From Gammaproteobacteria bacterium (GTDB lineage Bacteria; Pseudomonadota; Gammaproteobacteria; Pseudomonadales; Azotimanducaceae): a stretch of DNA of 64,000 nt. Below are positions 37,053-45,035 of the stretch, one piece after another (position 1 is the stretch's first letter; the number at the start of each line of letters is the position of its first letter). The notes under the pieces were generated by a model. It saw nothing but the letters and a program-made list of their open reading frames with translations. It did no database searches and was not told the origin of the DNA. The stretch covers positions 1-64,000 of the forward strand of contig JAPOYV010000040.1 in NCBI GenBank assembly GCA_026706385.1, in the 5' to 3' direction. The position numbers and the translations under genes are program-made.

Positions 37053-39533
37053 TCACAGGCCGAAACGGTAGCGCAGCTTGACCAACAGGCCTTCCTGTTC
37101 GGGTGTCGAGAAGCTCTCGCCGATTAGGCTTGTGAAACCGCCGCGCTGCTGCCCCGCGGGTAGACTCCCCCGTCGGTTGTAGACGATGAACAGGTCCGAC
37201 AGCGGAGCGATCTGCCAGCGGTAGCGGGCCTGCAGGACGAGGTCGCTGATGGTGAACCTCGAGCCGTCTTCGCCAGCCGGGCGCGCCACTTCCTCGAGGT
37301 ACGTCAGTCCCGGAATGACGTAACGTCGCGACTCGAACGCCTTCACCGCCACCCATTGCGCCTGCAACTCAAGGTGCTGCTCCGCCGTGAAGAAAACGCC
37401 CAGCCTCAAGTTCAGCGACCACCGCTCGGAGGCGAATGCCGTGAACCTGGTCTCGCCCTGCCAGACCAGCCAACTGTCGCCTTTCTGGTAGCTGACTCCG
37501 GCCATGAGCCGAAGCCGGTCGGCGGGACTGAAGTTGAGGAAGGTGTTCGCGCGCGCACTGCGTCCGCCCATCCGCTCGTGGCGCCAGCCGACCCCGACGC
37601 TGGTCGTCAACTTGCGGTCGCGGGGACTGCCCCAGAAAGCGTTCGCACCCCACATCGCAGGCTCCCGGAACACCCCGTGACCACGACTGTTGCGGTCGTC
37701 CCAGCGCGGCGGGTCGTAGAAGAAGTCCAAATCGACGCTGGTGTTGTCGTTGAAGCCCCAGCCGAAATGCGCGCCAGCCCCACCGCCTGTCATTTGGCCG
37801 TCGGTGTTGACGTCGGTTTGAACGTACACCCAGCTATTGGTGTCGCGGATGGTCTCGAAGTCCTGCCGGCGCCACCAGTACTCGTAGAACATGTGCGTAT
37901 ACCCGTTGCGCTGCAGATAGCCGACGTCGTTGAGATCGAGGGCGTCGTCGTAGGCGGCAACGTGGAAGTAGTGCTGATCGCCCGTGCGGGGCGCGCGGAT
38001 CACGTTCAACAGGCCACCCCAGCCCCGCTCGCCCGCCACGTCGCTGGTCATGATCTGGGAGTCGACGCTCAAGGCGCCATTCGACGTGCGGTAATGGCCA
38101 TCGACGGACTGCGTGATGGCACGGCGGCCCGGATGGTCCGCGACGGTCGCCAGCCACCCCACGGCCTTGCGTCCACCGTCAGCGGTGTCCTCGAACTGGT
38201 AACGGGCCACACCGAAATCCCGGCCCGGTGCCATGTCCGTGCCCGGGACGTCCGCAAAGGTGAGCTTCGTGTCATCCTCGGCGGCGACTAGCAGGCCATA
38301 GCGCGACCGCCCACGTTGCGCGACCGCCTTCGACGCGAGCAGGAGATCGACCGGTTTCGCGGTCTCGCCACTCCTGTACCGAACATCGCCGCCGAGGTCC
38401 GGCGCGCCCCGCCGTGAACCAACCGACGTACCGAAGCGGCGCGTATGCAGCATGCTCGTCCGGCTGCCGTAGCCATACTCGCCGGTGTTGAACACGTCCT
38501 GGTTCTCCAGGAAGAACAGGCGCTTCTCCGGGAAGAAGGTCTCGAAGGCGGACAGGTTCACCACCACGTTGTCGGCTTCCACCTGGCCGAAGTCGGGGTT
38601 CACCGCCGCGCTCAGGAAGAATGCCGGCGACGGCCGCCAGAACACGTCCAGCCCGGCCCTAGTACTGTCCTCGTCGCGGGCGATGTCGCGACCGCCCGCG
38701 ACGTAGGGGAACAGGCTCACTTCCTGCTTGGGTGCGACCCCGCGGAGCGTAATCGGCTGGAACAACGAGATGAACTGCGGCTCGGTCGATGGCAGCGCCG
38801 GCCATGACCAGACTTCGTTGCGGCGGGCAAGGAAACGTGCGATCTCGATGGCCATGCGCCGCTCCCCGTCATCGTTGGTCGCCGCGGGCATGCTGAGCAT
38901 CACCCACGGCAGGAACATCTCGACCGTCCAGCCGTCGTCGGTCTTGCGGGTCTTGGCGCGCCACGGTCCATCCCAGTTGCTCATGAACCGGCGCTCCGGC
39001 AACAGCGTGCCGTCCATCAGCGAATCGCCGAGCTTGACGCGGAACCAATAGCCGTAGAGCCCGTTGCCCGAACTGTCGATGACAATCTGGTAGGCGTCCG
39101 AGGTGTCGAACATGTCGCGGCCCGTCAGTCGGCTGACCAGGGTGTCCGGGGGCTGCTCGTTCCATGCGCCGACGTACAAGCCGCGCTCGGAGTAGAACAG
39201 GAACGTGTGGGTCCGGTAAGCGGCGGGCTCGTCGTTGTCGGGTGTGGTGACCATCATGTGGTCGTAGGCCGATATCCGCCGCCAAACGGCTTCGTCCAGG
39301 CGCCCGTCCAGCCTGATGTTGGCGACGTCGTCGTCGACGCGCAGGACGCTGATCGCCGCCTCGGTGGCATCGGGGCCACCCGTAGGGTTCAAGGGCGTGC
39401 CCAGGTAGGACAGCGAACCCTCGCCCGCCGCGGCAGCTACGCCACACGCGACCGCCACGGCCAAGCCCAGGCGCGTCGCTCGCGAGCGTCGGCGGGTCGC
39501 TCGAGAGCAACGCGAGTGCGACAACGGCATCAA
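37053..39533 (-). CDS. DUF5916 outer-membrane protein with N-terminal CBM9-like domain
   Basis: An 826-residue protein with a signal peptide (basic start, hydrophobic region around residues 23-39). A carbohydrate-binding-module-9-like domain follows at about 55-260: I-R-L-D-G-R-L-D-E-A-V-W, D-A-Y-Q-I-V-I-D-S, W-T-V-E-M-F-L-P-W. The remainder is a DUF5916 beta-barrel-like region rich in alternating aromatic strands, including F-F-P-E-K-R-L-F-F-L-E-N. The ending L-R-Y-R-F-G-L resembles an outer-membrane insertion signal. It probably binds or admits a polymer or glycan at the cell surface. It lies 55 bases upstream of the M3 peptidase on the same strand. Confidence 0.85.
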   Translation of the reverse strand: MMPLSHSRCSRATRRRSRATRLGLAVAVACGVAAAAGEGSLSYLGTPLNPTGGPDATEAAISVLRVDDDVANIRLDGRLDEAVWRRISAYDHMMVTTPDNDEPAAYRTHTFLFYSERGLYVGAWNEQPPDTLVSRLTGRDMFDTSDAYQIVIDSSGNGLYGYWFRVKLGDSLMDGTLLPERRFMSNWDGPWRAKTRKTDDGWTVEMFLPWVMLSMPAATNDDGERRMAIEIARFLARRNEVWSWPALPSTEPQFISLFQPITLRGVAPKQEVSLFPYVAGGRDIARDEDSTRAGLDVFWRPSPAFFLSAAVNPDFGQVEADNVVVNLSAFETFFPEKRLFFLENQDVFNTGEYGYGSRTSMLHTRRFGTSVGSRRGAPDLGGDVRYRSGETAKPVDLLLASKAVAQRGRSRYGLLVAAEDDTKLTFADVPGTDMAPGRDFGVARYQFEDTADGGRKAVGWLATVADHPGRRAITQSVDGHYRTSNGALSVDSQIMTSDVAGERGWGGLLNVIRAPRTGDQHYFHVAAYDDALDLNDVGYLQRNGYTHMFYEYWWRRQDFETIRDTNSWVYVQTDVNTDGQMTGGGAGAHFGWGFNDNTSVDLDFFYDPPRWDDRNSRGHGVFREPAMWGANAFWGSPRDRKLTTSVGVGWRHERMGGRSARANTFLNFSPADRLRLMAGVSYQKGDSWLVWQGETRFTAFASERWSLNLRLGVFFTAEQHLELQAQWVAVKAFESRRYVIPGLTYLEEVARPAGEDGSRFTISDLVLQARYRWQIAPLSDLFIVYNRRGSLPAGQQRGGFTSLIGESFSTPEQEGLLVKLRYRFGL

Positions 39534-39633
39534 TGCACTCGCGGGCAGACGAAACCGGGCATTTTGCCACCGACGTCAACCAAGGCAATACGCCGTCGAC
39601 GGCGTCTCGACTAGGGGCGGCGGTAGGGGACCG

Positions 39634-40056
39634 TCACCTCCCCACATCGACCGCCAGGGACGCTAGGAACGCCGCCACGGTCTGGATGATGATGCCGCGG
39701 GTTTGCTTCGGTCGATCCATGAATGGGCCGAAGTGTTTCAGATCACCGGTCAACAGGTGACTGGCTCTGCAGGCATGAGCCGCTTGGAAGATCGGCCGAT
39801 CCTTCTCCGTCAGGCCTGTGGGGTACTCCAGATCAGGACGGTGCCGAACGACCTCCAGCCGCTCCACGACCGCGTCCAGCCGATCCAAGGCACCCGGAGC
39901 CTTCCGCTGCAGATTCCGCAGCGACTCTTCAAGGGCGTAGGTGCTAGTCGCCAATGCCCACTGGGCTCTCGGCTGCAGTTCAACGACCAACGCGGCCTTT
40001 CCGCTTGGGTTGTGAGCCGCCGTGAAAAGCACATTGGCGTCGAGGAAGAGCTTCAC
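39634..40056 (-). CDS. PIN-domain protein (VapC-like nuclease fold), no visible partner
   Basis: A 140-residue PIN-fold protein. It starts at the GTG at 40056, giving the canonical K-L-F-L-D-A-N-V-L first strand with the metal-binding Asp. Other acids expected in the active site are present: E-E-S in the middle helix, D-R-P-I-F-Q-A-A and T-G-D-L-K-H-F near the end. Such proteins are usually ribonuclease toxins with a small antitoxin upstream, but here the upstream side is the divergent ferritin-like promoter and no antitoxin is visible. It may be an orphan, or a free-standing PIN RNase. Confidence 0.7.
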   Translation of the reverse strand: MKLFLDANVLFTAAHNPSGKAALVVELQPRAQWALATSTYALEESLRNLQRKAPGALDRLDAVVERLEVVRHRPDLEYPTGLTEKDRPIFQAAHACRASHLLTGDLKHFGPFMDRPKQTRGIIIQTVAAFLASLAVDVGR

Positions 40057-40141
40057 CTGGACCCGGTGACAGAATCGACGATGCGGTTGTGTCGGAATCT
40101 CCACGGGCTTAGAGCCGACAGCGCCTGGTCGCCAAAATCAG

Positions 40142-40172
40142 GGCTTGCCGCCAACGCAAGCCGCGTTATAGT
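40142..40172 (+). promoter_or_regulatory. Promoter and inverted-repeat operator of the ferritin-like operon
   Basis: TTGCCG (40145-40150) and TATAGT (40167-40172) with a 16-base spacer. An exact 7-7-7 inverted repeat GGCTTGC-N7-GCAAGCC (40142-40162) covers the -35 and most of the spacer, a strong candidate operator. Transcription would start about 30-40 bases before the ATG at 40213. Confidence 0.6.
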
Positions 40173-40212
40173 TCCCTATTCACCCCACCGACCGTCCCGA
40201 GGACAGATCGCA

Positions 40213-41280
40213 ATGAGCGAAGCCGTCGACACCGCCAACGACTACGAGTTGGATCTCGGCTGGATGGACCGCACCGGCCCGTGGAATACCCAGGCCTCGC
40301 AAGGTAAGAACGGCTTGACGCTGGCCGACATCCAGATCGGCGAATACGGCGACCCGCCGGTCGAGAGCGACAACCAGACCGGCCGCCCGCGTGGTGCTGC
40401 GTCCCGCGACTCGACCTACCGCATCGGGGCCTACGCGGTGCGCTCGAAGAGCGAAATCTGGCTGGACAACGCTTCGTTCCTCTATGAGGAAGCCCTGCAG
40501 CGGCAGTGGAGTTCGGCGACCGACGTCCCCTGGCACACGATCGAGCCGCTGCCCGACGACGTCGAGCAGGCCGAGTGCCAGCTCGCCACATTCCTCACCG
40601 AGGTCGAGTTCGTCGCCGGCGACGTCCCGGCGCGCTGGGTGTCGCTCACCACGCCGGACTTCCTGGAACCCCGTCAGGTGCTGCTCGCCCAGGTCATGGA
40701 CGAGTCACGGCACATGGACGTGTTCCGCAAGCGGGCGCTGGCCAATGGCGGGGGCCTGATGCAGGCGACCGGTGCCACATCAGGCTTCGTCGGCAGCATC
40801 GACCTGTCCCGGGACTTCACCGAGATGTCCTCCCGACTGCACGTGTCCGGGGAGGGTGCCGTACTCACGCTGTTCCGCATGGGCGAATTGATGGCCCAGA
40901 ACGAAGCCGAGAAGGTCATCTACCGGCTCTGCGCGCAGGACGAGGCGCGCCACGTCGCCTTCGGCGTCATGCACATGCGCTACATGTCCGAGGCGGCACC
41001 GGAACGGCGCGAGGAAATCCAGTGCTATCTCGACGAGGCCGAAGGCGGGCTGATCGGCGCGGCCAATCCGGTCGGCCAGTTGACGCCCACGTCGGAGTCC
41101 ATGGCCATCATCCTCGGCGGTGGCAAGGAGAACTTCGACGACGGCATGAACAAGATCATCGCGATCCGCCAGCGGCAGTTGCGCGAGTACAAGAAGCGTG
41201 TCGTCTCGGCGGGCTTCGGCGACCGGTTCGAGAGCGGGCGCTCGAAAGTCGACGAGATGATCGAACGCGCCGCCGCTTGA
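40213..41280 (+). CDS. Ferritin-like di-iron oxygenase (AurF-like), intact iron site
   Basis: A 355-residue helical-bundle protein. Iron ligands of the di-iron oxygenase type are visible: Glu130 or Glu132 in the first helix, E164-S-R-H167, Glu225 and E244-A-R-H247. The two D-E-x-R-H repeats are the key signature. Such enzymes activate O2 to oxidise amines or C-H bonds; specificity cannot be told. The start is set by the ATG at 40213 after GAGGA. It is followed, after a terminator-like hairpin, by a paralogue that has lost three of these glutamates, and by two SCP2-like proteins. Together they suggest a heteromeric monooxygenase system. Confidence 0.82.
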   Translation: MSEAVDTANDYELDLGWMDRTGPWNTQASQGKNGLTLADIQIGEYGDPPVESDNQTGRPRGAASRDSTYRIGAYAVRSKSEIWLDNASFLYEEALQRQWSSATDVPWHTIEPLPDDVEQAECQLATFLTEVEFVAGDVPARWVSLTTPDFLEPRQVLLAQVMDESRHMDVFRKRALANGGGLMQATGATSGFVGSIDLSRDFTEMSSRLHVSGEGAVLTLFRMGELMAQNEAEKVIYRLCAQDEARHVAFGVMHMRYMSEAAPERREEIQCYLDEAEGGLIGAANPVGQLTPTSESMAIILGGGKENFDDGMNKIIAIRQRQLREYKKRVVSAGFGDRFESGRSKVDEMIERAAA

Positions 41281-41293
41281 AGGCGACTCCATC

Positions 41294-41331
41294 GAGGTGC
41301 GGGCCTTTGGCTCGCCGCGAACCTCTTTTTT
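41294..41331 (+). terminator. Rho-independent terminator or attenuator between the two ferritin-like genes
   Basis: GAGGT (41294-41298) pairs with ACCTC (41321-41325), with further GC pairing inside, and six T's follow (41326-41331). This is a reasonable intrinsic terminator 14 bases after the first ferritin-like stop codon. A second hairpin (GCGGAC-N6-GTCCGC, 41343-41360) lies before the next gene. Partial read-through would make less of the paralogue. Confidence 0.6.
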
Positions 41332-41384
41332 CAGACCGGATTGCGGACGTGGACGTCCGCGCGCCATCTGCGTAAGGACCACCA

Positions 41385-42452
41385 ATGAGTGAATCGAGCG
41401 CCAAGGAGCCGCCCGAACCGCCCAAGTTCCAGCCCAAGTACAACTGGATGAACAAGACGCGTTCCTGGGGGATGCGCGCCTTGCCCGGCAAGGCCGGGCT
41501 GAAACTCGGCGACCTGAACATGGGCATCTACGGCGAGATCCCCATGCACTGGGACGACCAGAGCCGCAACCCCAGGGGCGCGGTTCCACGCCGCGGGATG
41601 CCACCCGTGGGATACGCCATCCGCGACAAGGGCGGGCTGTGGGCCGACTGCGCGGCCGATCTCTACGAAGAGGCCATCCAGCGCCGCTGGGCACCCGCCA
41701 CCGACGTCCCATGGGACTCCATCGAGCCGCTCCCGGACGATGTCGAGCACGCCGTCTGCCAGGTGTGCACGGAACTCACGCAGTACGCCAACGTCGACAT
41801 CGAGACCATCACGGGCTGGCAGCACCAGATGTCGTACGGCTATCACGAGGTGAAGCAGTACCTCGCCACGGCGACCTTCGACGCCGCCCGCCACTACGAG
41901 TGCTTCCGCAAGCGCGCACTCGTCAACGGCGGCGGCTTGGGACTCGAAGGGCCGGGGCAGGTGAACCGCATGATCCTCGAGAGCCGCGGCGGCTGGACCG
42001 AGGCGGTGGTCTACCTGTTCCTGGTGCGTGGCGTGTTCACCATGACCATGTACCGGTACCTCGGCCGCTACGCCCACAACGACGCCGAACGCTTCATCTA
42101 CGGCCACGCACTCGCGGACAAGGCGCGCCACGTCACCTACGCCCTCGATCACCTGAAGTTCGCCCTCGCCCATGTCGAGGACCAGCAGCTCGTGACCGCA
42201 ACACTCCTCGCCATCGGCGACAACGGCTTGGCGCGCGACTTGCGCGATCCCGTCTTGAAGGAGGCCTTGGCGATCATCTTCGGGGGCGGTATCGACGGCG
42301 CACGTCGGCAAGGCATGGAGGTCTACCACGCCTTGATGCGCGACTACGTCGACACGCACCTCGCGTATTGCCGCTGGCTCGACATCCCCCGGAACACGGC
42401 CGGCTTCCCGCCGCCGCTCAATGAATATGTGGACCCACCCCGCGATGGCTAG
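41385..42452 (+). CDS. Ferritin-like paralogue with degenerate iron site
   Basis: A 355-residue protein of the same length and architecture as its upstream neighbour, with shared blocks such as A-T-D-V-P-W-x-x-I-E-P-L-P-D-D-V-E and C/V-F-R-K-R-A-L-x-N-G-G. At the metal sites it differs. D-E-S-R-H becomes D166-A-A-R-H170, the Glu225 equivalent is Gly227, and D-E-A-R-H becomes D245-K-A-R-H249. Both histidines stay but the bridging/terminal glutamates are gone, so it is unlikely to bind a di-iron centre. It may be a structural or substrate-binding partner of the intact enzyme, as in heterodimeric systems. Confidence 0.82.
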   Translation: MSESSAKEPPEPPKFQPKYNWMNKTRSWGMRALPGKAGLKLGDLNMGIYGEIPMHWDDQSRNPRGAVPRRGMPPVGYAIRDKGGLWADCAADLYEEAIQRRWAPATDVPWDSIEPLPDDVEHAVCQVCTELTQYANVDIETITGWQHQMSYGYHEVKQYLATATFDAARHYECFRKRALVNGGGLGLEGPGQVNRMILESRGGWTEAVVYLFLVRGVFTMTMYRYLGRYAHNDAERFIYGHALADKARHVTYALDHLKFALAHVEDQQLVTATLLAIGDNGLARDLRDPVLKEALAIIFGGGIDGARRQGMEVYHALMRDYVDTHLAYCRWLDIPRNTAGFPPPLNEYVDPPRDG

Positions 42453-42879
42453 GTTTCCGTCGGTCGACTGGTTCGACGAGGTACGCGGCGTATTCAACGC
42501 CGACGAAAGCTATCGCGGTGCCGGTGGCGGCACATGCAATTGCACGGCGGGCATGAAGATCGGCGAGGACATCTTCGTCCTGACCTTCGAAGGCATCGAG
42601 TGCTCGCGGGCGGTCGTCGCCGACGAGGCCGCGCTGGACGACGTCGACTTCTACCTGGACATGCCGAGGGGCGATTGGCTGGAGATGGTCAAGAACATCG
42701 CCGCCAACGGTAGCGCCGACCTGCACCACACGCTGAACACGCTCGACCTCGACCGCGACGACGGCTTGGCCACGTCGCATCACGGCGACCAGTACCGCGA
42801 AGACCTGTTCTTCCGCTACAACCAGACCTTGCAGTTCTTCTTCAATGCATCTGCAAGAGTCAAATCGGAATTCGCGTAG
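42445..42879 (+). CDS. SCP2-like small protein, first copy
   Basis: A 144-residue soluble alpha/beta protein. It begins F-P-S-V-D-W-F-D-E-V-R and has a central region alternating strands and helix (D-V-D-F-Y-L-D-M, then D-W-L-E-M-V) reminiscent of sterol-carrier-protein-2/SCP2-like folds. It shares the N/S-L-D-L-D-R-D block and general layout with the next gene. The ATG at 42445 overlaps the stop codon of the paralogue by eight bases; another in-frame ATG lies at 42421. It may carry a hydrophobic substrate to the ferritin-like pair. The fold call is tentative. Confidence 0.6.
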   Translation: MARFPSVDWFDEVRGVFNADESYRGAGGGTCNCTAGMKIGEDIFVLTFEGIECSRAVVADEAALDDVDFYLDMPRGDWLEMVKNIAANGSADLHHTLNTLDLDRDDGLATSHHGDQYREDLFFRYNQTLQFFFNASARVKSEFA

Positions 42880-42888
42880 AGAGGACAC

Positions 42889-43275
42889 ATGGCGCAACTG
42901 GACTGGCTACCCGGCGCCCAGGCGGCGCTCAACGACGATCCGGCCTTCCGGAAACTCGGCTCGACCGACCTCGTGCTCGGACTGAAATCCGGCCGCGCGG
43001 TACGCCGCGTGGTGTTCGAGGCCTTCGAGATCGCCTCGGTCGACGAGACCGACGAGGCGGTCCTACGCGACTGCGAAATCGTGATCGAGATGACCCCCCG
43101 CGAGTGGACCAACTACCTGCGACGTCGTGCCAAGGGCACGGGGCCGACCCTGATGAGCCTCGACCTCGACCGCGACATCGTGCGCGCGGCCAATCCCCTG
43201 GATCAGCTCAAGTTCGACCGCTACCACCTGTCGCTGCAAGCGCTTGTCGACCAAGGCGCGCAGTTGGCCGTCTGA
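42889..43275 (+). CDS. SCP2-like small protein, second copy
   Basis: A 128-residue protein paralogous to the preceding gene. It shares the opening D-W-L/F, V-F-E-A-F-E-I-A, the acidic strand C-E-I-V-I-E-M-T followed by R-E-W-T-N-Y-L, and M-S-L-D-L-D-R-D. It lies nine bases after the first copy, with a G-A-G-A-G-G-A ribosome site. Having one SCP2-like protein per ferritin-like protein suggests duplication of an ancestral two-gene unit, or two-subunit partners. Function inferred only from context. Confidence 0.6.
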   Translation: MAQLDWLPGAQAALNDDPAFRKLGSTDLVLGLKSGRAVRRVVFEAFEIASVDETDEAVLRDCEIVIEMTPREWTNYLRRRAKGTGPTLMSLDLDRDIVRAANPLDQLKFDRYHLSLQALVDQGAQLAV

Positions 43276-43288
43276 CCGTATACGACAA

Positions 43289-43570
43289 GTGCCGATCTAC
43301 GAGTATCGCTGCGAGAAGTGCGATGCCGTGACCGGCCATCTGGCGTCGATACGCGCGATCCCGTCGACCGTCGTATGCGAGCAATGCGGCGGCCAGGCCG
43401 CGCGCATCGTGTCGCGGCCATCCATCCAACTGTCGGCGAAGTCGAAGGTGGGGCGGCTCGATCCCAAGTACGACAAGATGGTGGACCGGGCCATGAGGAA
43501 CACGACGAGCGCCGATCCCGACCGTCTGATCAACCGCCGCGGCGACATCGCGAAAGGGCGACCCGATTAG
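43289..43570 (+). CDS. FmdB-family zinc ribbon protein
   Basis: A 93-residue putative regulator. It begins P-I-Y-E-Y-R-C-E-K-C and continues to V-V-C-E-Q-C-G-G, the C-x2-C...C-x2-C zinc ribbon of the FmdB family. The C-terminal half is polar and possibly disordered. I start at the GTG at 43289 because the family invariably begins M-P-I/L-Y-E-Y. Members often sit by amidase or oxygenase genes, without proven function. It is the last small gene before the symporter, on the same strand. Confidence 0.85.
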   Translation: MPIYEYRCEKCDAVTGHLASIRAIPSTVVCEQCGGQAARIVSRPSIQLSAKSKVGRLDPKYDKMVDRAMRNTTSADPDRLINRRGDIAKGRPD

Positions 43571-45035
43571 CTGGCTGATCGAGCACTGGTTCGCGGGCGT
43601 CCTGTTCGTCGTTTATACCGCCTTCCTCGTGGTCCATGCGCGGGCAGGCTTGCGGGTGGGCAAGACCGCATCGGGCTTCCTCGTCGGGGGCCGCAGCATG
43701 AGCGGCGCCGTCGTCGGGATCTCGTTCTACGCCACGTTCGCGAGCACCAACAGCTACATCGGCCACGCCGGCAAGGGGTACGAGTACGGATTGCCCTGGC
43801 TCACGATGGCCGTTTTGCTCGTCGTGTTCGCGTGGCTGTCCTGGCGACTGGTCGCGCCGCGCATGCGACGGTTCACGGCGGCGTGGGGTTCGCTCACCGT
43901 GCCGGACTTCCTCGCGGTGCGGTTCGCGTCCGAGCACGTGCGCGTCGCCGCCGGCGTCGTCATCGCCTTCGCCAGCGTCCTCTACCTGGTCGCCGTCTTC
44001 AAGGGGGCCGGGAATCTCCTGCAGGTCTTCCTCGGCATCCCTTACCGAACCGCGGTGCTGGCCACCTTGGTACTGATCGTCGCCTACACGTCTGTCGGCG
44101 GCTTCCTGTCCGTCGTGCGCACCGACGTCGTACAGGGCGTCTTGATGTTGATCGGGTCGGTGGTCCTGTTCGTCTTCATCACACAAGCCGCCGGCGGCGT
44201 CACCGCGATCAAGGATGTCGCGACCACGCCGGAAACGGCGTCCCTGTTCGAGTTGAACGCGGGCATTCCGTTCATCGTGCTGCTCGGCATCGCCTTCGCC
44301 GGGTCGTTGAAGCTCCTCGTCGATCCCCGGCAGGTCACGCGCTTCTACGGCCTGCGCGACGAGGCCAGTGTCCGGGTCGGCATCTGGGTCGCCGTCGGCG
44401 GCATTCTCGCCATCCAGTTCTGCCTGTTCCCCATCGGCTTGTACGCGCATCTCCTGCTGGATGGCATCAGCGACACCGACCTCGTGGTGCCGACTCTCGT
44501 CGGATCGAAGGACGTGTTCCCGACGCTGGTGAGCGACTTCCTGGTGATCGCCATCCTTGCCGCGGCGATGTCGTCGTTGGACAGCGTCCTTTTGGTGGCC
44601 GCGTCCGTGACCGCTCGCGACATCGTCGGATTCCGCCGCGCCTCCCGGGACCATGCGCGCGTCGTGCCCTGGACCCGCGTCGGCGTGGTCGCCTTCGCGC
44701 TGCTGTCGGCCCTCGTGGCGCTGGATCCCCCCGGCGGCATCGTCGAGTTGACGATCTTCTCCGGCAGCCTGTTCGCAGTCTGCTTCGTGCCGACGATCCT
44801 GCTCGGCCTGCACTGGCGGCGGGGCAACGCCGCCGCGGCCCTCGCGGCGTTTGGCATCGGCGTCGGCGTCTTGTTCGGCTGGCTGGCCGCCGGTCTCTCG
44901 GACGTCGTCCACGAGGTGTTCCCGGCGCTGCTTGCATCCACCACCGCGTACATGGTTATCTCGGTTTGCGGCAAGGCGGTTGCCGACCCGCAAGTGCTCA
45001 AAGCCTGGGAACCAACTCACGGGAGGCTCCCATGA
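43566..45035 (+). CDS. Sodium:solute symporter (SSS family), start upstream of the first usual start codon
   Basis: A Na+-coupled transporter with about 12-13 membrane helices. It has G-F-L-V-G-G-R-S-M-S-G, the Y-T-S-V-G-G-F-L-S-V-V-R-T-D family core, and helices to the C-terminus, about 489 residues from 43566. The first ordinary start codon (GTG, 43629) would remove most of helix 1 (F-A-G-V-L-F-V-V-Y-T-A-F-L-V-V). Upstream the frame is open only to about FmdB's end. A CTG at 43575, or an ATT at 43566 preceded by AAAGGG with 7-base spacing, would restore helix 1. Substrate unknown, possibly an organic acid or amino acid. Confidence 0.85.
   Translation: MSWLIEHWFAGVLFVVYTAFLVVHARAGLRVGKTASGFLVGGRSMSGAVVGISFYATFASTNSYIGHAGKGYEYGLPWLTMAVLLVVFAWLSWRLVAPRMRRFTAAWGSLTVPDFLAVRFASEHVRVAAGVVIAFASVLYLVAVFKGAGNLLQVFLGIPYRTAVLATLVLIVAYTSVGGFLSVVRTDVVQGVLMLIGSVVLFVFITQAAGGVTAIKDVATTPETASLFELNAGIPFIVLLGIAFAGSLKLLVDPRQVTRFYGLRDEASVRVGIWVAVGGILAIQFCLFPIGLYAHLLLDGISDTDLVVPTLVGSKDVFPTLVSDFLVIAILAAAMSSLDSVLLVAASVTARDIVGFRRASRDHARVVPWTRVGVVAFALLSALVALDPPGGIVELTIFSGSLFAVCFVPTILLGLHWRRGNAAAALAAFGIGVGVLFGWLAAGLSDVVHEVFPALLASTTAYMVISVCGKAVADPQVLKAWEPTHGRLP

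Noticed and set aside
39634-41280. PIN gene and first ferritin-like gene as a toxin-antitoxin pair
   Set aside because: The neighbour is a divergent 355-residue di-iron protein, not a small antitoxin.
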